A DNA stretch of 5,274 bases from Planctomycetota bacterium (GTDB taxonomy: Bacteria; Planctomycetota; UBA8742; JACQVU01): the NCBI GenBank assembly GCA_016209585.1, contig JACQVU010000302.1:1-5274 (forward strand), given 5' to 3'. The notes under the pieces are model-generated. The model was given only the letters and a program-made list of their open reading frames with translations. It was not told where the DNA came from and did no database searches. Shown in pieces: positions 2,911 to 5,274 of this stretch (positions are counted from its first letter, which is position 1; each line of letters begins with the position of its first letter). Both the position numbers and the translations under genes were made by a program.

Positions 2911-5274
2911 TTGCACCGCGCGGCGATCTTCGGGTCGCCGGCGTAGGCGCTGCCCGGGGTGGGGATGGGTTCGATCCTGCCGGTTTCGAGGTTCACCCGC
3001 ACGCCGATGTCGCGCTCCCATTGGTCGAGAATCGCCAGCACCTTCTTCGGCACGCCGTTGGCGTCTTTCTCCTTGCCCCACCAGGCGGTGCGCCAGGCAA
3101 CTTCGCCTTCCAAAATTACGCTACCTTGGTTGGGGAGAACCGTCGGTTCTCCTGAAGCGCCCGGCGCGGCGTGCGACCACTCCTCTAAAAGCGTTGTCGC
3201 ATTCTCGGGGGAAATACTCTCGATACGTTGCCCCTTCATCGTGTCCCACACCATCACGACTTTCCCGGTGTCCTTCGACGCCAACCTCGTCCCATCCGGG
3301 CTGAAGGCGACGGAACGGACCGAGCCGGCATGCCCCTCCAGGCGCGCCACTTCCTTCCCCGTGGACGTGTCCCAGAGGCGCACGGTGTCGTCATCCATCC
3401 CCGACGCCACCCGCGCGCCGTCCGGGCTGAAGGCGACGGAAATCGCCGCGTGTTCCCTCACCTTCTTCCCCCCCTCCCCCCCCTCCTCTTTCTGCGGTAC
3501 TGATAAACTGATCAGGTTCCTGCCGGTAGAAATATCCCAAACCCGGATGCTACCCTGAACACTTCCGGAAGCGACAAGCGACTTGTCTTGGCTGAAGGCG
3601 ACGGCTTTGAGAGCTTCGTAAAACGGGGCGGGCATGCGGACAATCTCACCCGGCAACTTCCTGTCTATGACCGTAGTCGGTACTGGCAGAGGAAGCGGTG
3701 AAGGCACGTGTGTTCGCGGCACGGAGAGAGAGCGCCAGATCTGTGTCGTTCCCCCGAAATCGCCGGTGACCAGAAGCGTCCCATCGGCACTAAAAGCGGC
3801 GGACGCGAAAACCGTTCCCCTCAAAGGCCACCGGAGCGGATAACGTTTCTTGGGCGCTTTCGGTCCCCACGTGTCGACGGCAGCGTTATCTGAATCGAAC
3901 GAAAACATGCGTCCGTTCACGTCCATCGCTATCGCCGTAGTTCCTACACTTTCCGTGCGGTCGATCTCCGCGCCGTTCGCAGCGTCCCAGAGCCGAACGG
4001 TATTGTCCGGCGACCCCGAAACCACCCGCGCGCCGTCCGGGCTGAAGGCGACGGAAAAGACCGATTTCGTATGCCCCTCCAGGCGCGCCGTTTCCTTGCC
4101 CGTTCGCGCGTCCCACAACCGCACGGTCTTGTCCCCCGACCCCGACGCCACCCGCGCGCCGTTCGGGCTGAAGGCGACGGAATTGACCGCGCCCGTATGC
4201 CCCTCCAGCCGCGCGGTCTCCTTCCCCGTTCGCGCGTCCCACAACCGCACGGTCTGGTCCCACGACCCCGATGCCACCGTCCCGCCGTCCGGGCTGAAGG
4301 CGACGGAAGAGACCCGTTCCGTATGCCCCTCCAGGCGCGCCGTCTCCTGGCCCGTGGCGACGTCCCAGAGCCGCACGGTGTCGCCCCACGACCCCGACGC
4401 CAGCCGCGCGCCGTCCGGGCTGAAGGCGAGCGAACTGATCCCATCGGTGGGGTATTCCGGGCGCGGACTGCTCCACTTGATCCGCGGTGTTGTCGCGCGC
4501 AACCCCCACAGGCGGTGAACCATATCGCTCACCTCAGCATCTGGAGAACCGTACACCCGGGGGAGGCGACTAGCCAGCGCATTAGCCCAATTCGTGCGCG
4601 ATTCATTCAGCAACCGCAGTGAGCAGATTTCGTGAGCCAAGGCATACACGTTGTCGCCACGCCTCTCTTCCGAATCAGACGCTAAGGACTCCGTACGCTG
4701 CTTTTCGGATATCCGAACGATGTAGGTATAATGTAAATTGTACCACACCATAAGAAGTAGGAGAATCATGGGACCGACGGTGAAGTAGCCGACCCGCCAG
4801 ACCCGCCGAAATGCGCGACGGCGGCGCCAAGACCGCAATCGCTTTGCGACAGCACTGCCCGAAGAGAATCGCCGGTCGGGCGCGCCGGCGAGCATTTTGC
4901 GCAGGTCGGCGCGAAGCACGGGGCAGGCGACTTCGCTCTGCCAGTCGGTGGTGAGGGCGCGGTTCAGGTTGCCCGCGAGCATCTGGAAGAGGACGACGCC
5001 CAGCGAGTAGAGGTCGGACTCCGGCCGGGCGGCGGGGCTCACCGCAGAGGACGCGGAGGAACGCAGAGAGTGCGGGGAGTAGAGGTCGGACTCGGGCCGC
5101 GCGGCGGGGGCGGTTTGTAGTGCGCCCGTGAGGGCGTCAGGGGAGATGGGGAGAGGGGGAGAGTTCGCCCGTCCTGCGCCCGTGAGGGCGTCTTCCGCGT
5201 CTTGAGCGGACCGCCTTACAGCGGAACGACGAACGGCGGCCGAGGGCGTGCGGCGCGGCGTGGAGGTCTGCCGC
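2907..5274 (-). CDS. Ser/Thr protein kinase-TM-WD40 repeat protein with unknown C-terminal domain (5' end outside window)
   Basis: The frame is open from the right edge to the TAG at 2907 (about 789 codons visible). Residues here count from the GTG at 5042. The kinase C-lobe is clear: SDLYSLGVVLFQMLAGN (9-25) is subdomain IX with its conserved D, followed by the DWQ..V / L..DL / PDRRFSSGSAVAKRL region (33-69) found in bacterial kinases of this type. Catalytic-loop and DFG motifs must lie outside. An arginine-rich stretch (72-83) precedes one TM helix (about 84-103), so the kinase is probably cytoplasmic and residues 104-711 beyond the membrane. WD40 blades start near 200, 244, 286, 328, 411, 478, 533 and 575, plus a degenerate one at 370; most carry VAFSPDG.R.ASGS and TVRLWD. 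The last 76 residues form a separate W-rich domain duplicated at 1635-1871. The GTG at 5042 is formed by an inserted repeat and is an unlikely start. The activation segment upstream is disrupted by two inserts, so kinase activity is doubtful. Confidence 0.88.
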   Translation of the reverse strand, partial: RQTSTPRRTPSAAVRRSAVRRSAQDAEDALTGAGRANSPPLPISPDALTGALQTAPAARPESDLYSPHSLRSSASSAVSPAARPESDLYSLGVVLFQMLAGNLNRALTTDWQSEVACPVLRADLRKMLAGAPDRRFSSGSAVAKRLRSWRRRRAFRRVWRVGYFTVGPMILLLLMVWYNLHYTYIVRISEKQRTESLASDSEERRGDNVYALAHEICSLRLLNESRTNWANALASRLPRVYGSPDAEVSDMVHRLWGLRATTPRIKWSSPRPEYPTDGISSLAFSPDGARLASGSWGDTVRLWDVATGQETARLEGHTERVSSVAFSPDGGTVASGSWDQTVRLWDARTGKETARLEGHTGAVNSVAFSPNGARVASGSGDKTVRLWDARTGKETARLEGHTKSVFSVAFSPDGARVVSGSPDNTVRLWDAANGAEIDRTESVGTTAIAMDVNGRMFSFDSDNAAVDTWGPKAPKKRYPLRWPLRGTVFASAAFSADGTLLVTGDFGGTTQIWRSLSVPRTHVPSPLPLPVPTTVIDRKLPGEIVRMPAPFYEALKAVAFSQDKSLVASGSVQGSIRVWDISTGRNLISLSVPQKEEGGEGGKKVREHAAISVAFSPDGARVASGMDDDTVRLWDTSTGKEVARLEGHAGSVRSVAFSPDGTRLASKDTGKVVMVWDTMKGQRIESISPENATTLLEEWSHAAPGASGEPTVLPNQGSVILEGEVAWRTAWWGKEKDANGVPKKVLAILDQWERDIGVRVNLETGRIEPIPTPGSAYAGDPKIAARCK
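3468..3483 (-). repeat. Paired G homopolymers inside a WD40 blade
   Basis: The coding strand carries G8, A, G7, giving EEGGEGG in a loop after blade SIRVWDISTGR. It looks like a low-complexity insert within the blade-to-blade linker. Runs of this length are prone to slippage, which would shift the frame before the last two blades and the C-terminal domain. Confidence 0.6.
3981..4446 (-). repeat. Tandem WD40-encoding array with exact 126-bp period
   Basis: The marker complementary to the SPDG-coding stretch (CGCC.TCCGGGCTGAAGG) begins at 4031, 4157, 4283 and 4409, spaced exactly 126 bp (42 residues). A 29-bp stretch at 4101-4129 recurs exactly at 4227-4255. Two further copies of the marker at about 3290 and 3416, also 126 bp apart, belong to the later blades. 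High DNA identity indicates recent blade amplification rather than ancient divergence. Confidence 0.9.
5005..5112 (-). repeat. 36-bp insert in the kinase flanked by a duplicated PAARPESDLYS segment
   Basis: 5005-5037 and 5077-5109 match with two mismatches, and each encodes PAARPESDLYS on the minus strand. Between them, 5041-5076 is a triple-unit repeat reading CTCTGCGTT, CCTCCGCGT, CCTCTGCGG and ending TGA in its own orientation; in frame it encodes SLRSSASSAV. The period is 72 bp, so the frame is kept. Unit architecture and the terminal GTGA parallel the TTCGTG repeat downstream of the gene. Confidence 0.85.
5121..5192 (-). repeat. Second 36-bp insert in the kinase flanked by an 18-bp exact duplication
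   Basis: The 18-bp sequence at 5121-5138 is repeated exactly at 5175-5192 (minus strand encoding DALTGA in both). The intervening 36 bp (5139-5174) is mostly C/T on the minus strand with CTCTCCCC-like units and encodes the linker-like GRANSPPLPISP. The period is 54 bp, in frame. Insert length equals that of the neighbouring insert. Confidence 0.8.

Noticed and set aside
3981..4446. CRISPR-like regularly spaced repeats
   Set aside because: The 126-bp period is a multiple of three, the intervening sequence is conserved, and it encodes WD40 blades in frame; there are no unique spacers.
3886..4622. ORFs in other frames of the WD40 array on both strands
   Set aside because: Their repetitive R/P/G composition simply reflects the 126-bp DNA period of the WD40 gene.

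Overview
GC-rich bacterial window. A eukaryote-like Ser/Thr kinase fused to WD40 repeats, a PIN-type toxin-antitoxin pair, a nucleotidyltransferase-fold protein and an alginate-export-type porin suggest a Gram-negative environmental bacterium, most plausibly of the Planctomycetota/PVC group. The phylum is inference: no rRNA or core marker gene is present.

Layout. Positions 2-877 (+) hold the 3' part of an outer-membrane beta-barrel porin of the alginate export family, entering from the left edge. It converges on a minus-strand run. In minus-strand reading order this is: (i) a long kinase-TM-WD40 gene, open from the right edge down to a stop at 2907; (ii) a 392-bp gene-free stretch (2515-2906) packed with repeats; (iii) a two-gene toxin-antitoxin unit, antitoxin 2269-2514 and PIN toxin 1868-2269, overlapping as TGATG; (iv) a 78-codon ORF (1635-1871) overlapping the PIN stop as GTGA, which duplicates the C-terminal domain of the WD40 protein; (v) a nucleotidyltransferase-like gene (909-1520) with a strong ribosome binding site.

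Repeats are the striking part. The C-terminal end of the WD40 protein occurs four times on the minus strand: once as the gene's own 3' end, once as the 78-codon orphan, and twice as remnants of 9 to 18 codons. The remnants sit among copies of a 25-bp triple-unit repeat, in both orientations. Two of these copies form a near-perfect 25-bp inverted repeat around one remnant, and a 60-bp exact direct repeat runs across two of the stop codons. The kinase part carries two 36-bp low-complexity inserts, each flanked by a direct duplication of host coding sequence and each keeping the frame open. The WD40 part contains a tandem array of exact 126-bp (42-residue) period.

The genes do not form one obvious pathway. 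The PIN and antitoxin genes form a conventional unit; the kinase-WD40 protein is probably a membrane-anchored signalling or scaffold protein. The most notable theme is a mobile or recombinogenic short-repeat system reshaping the ends and the interior of the kinase-WD40 gene.
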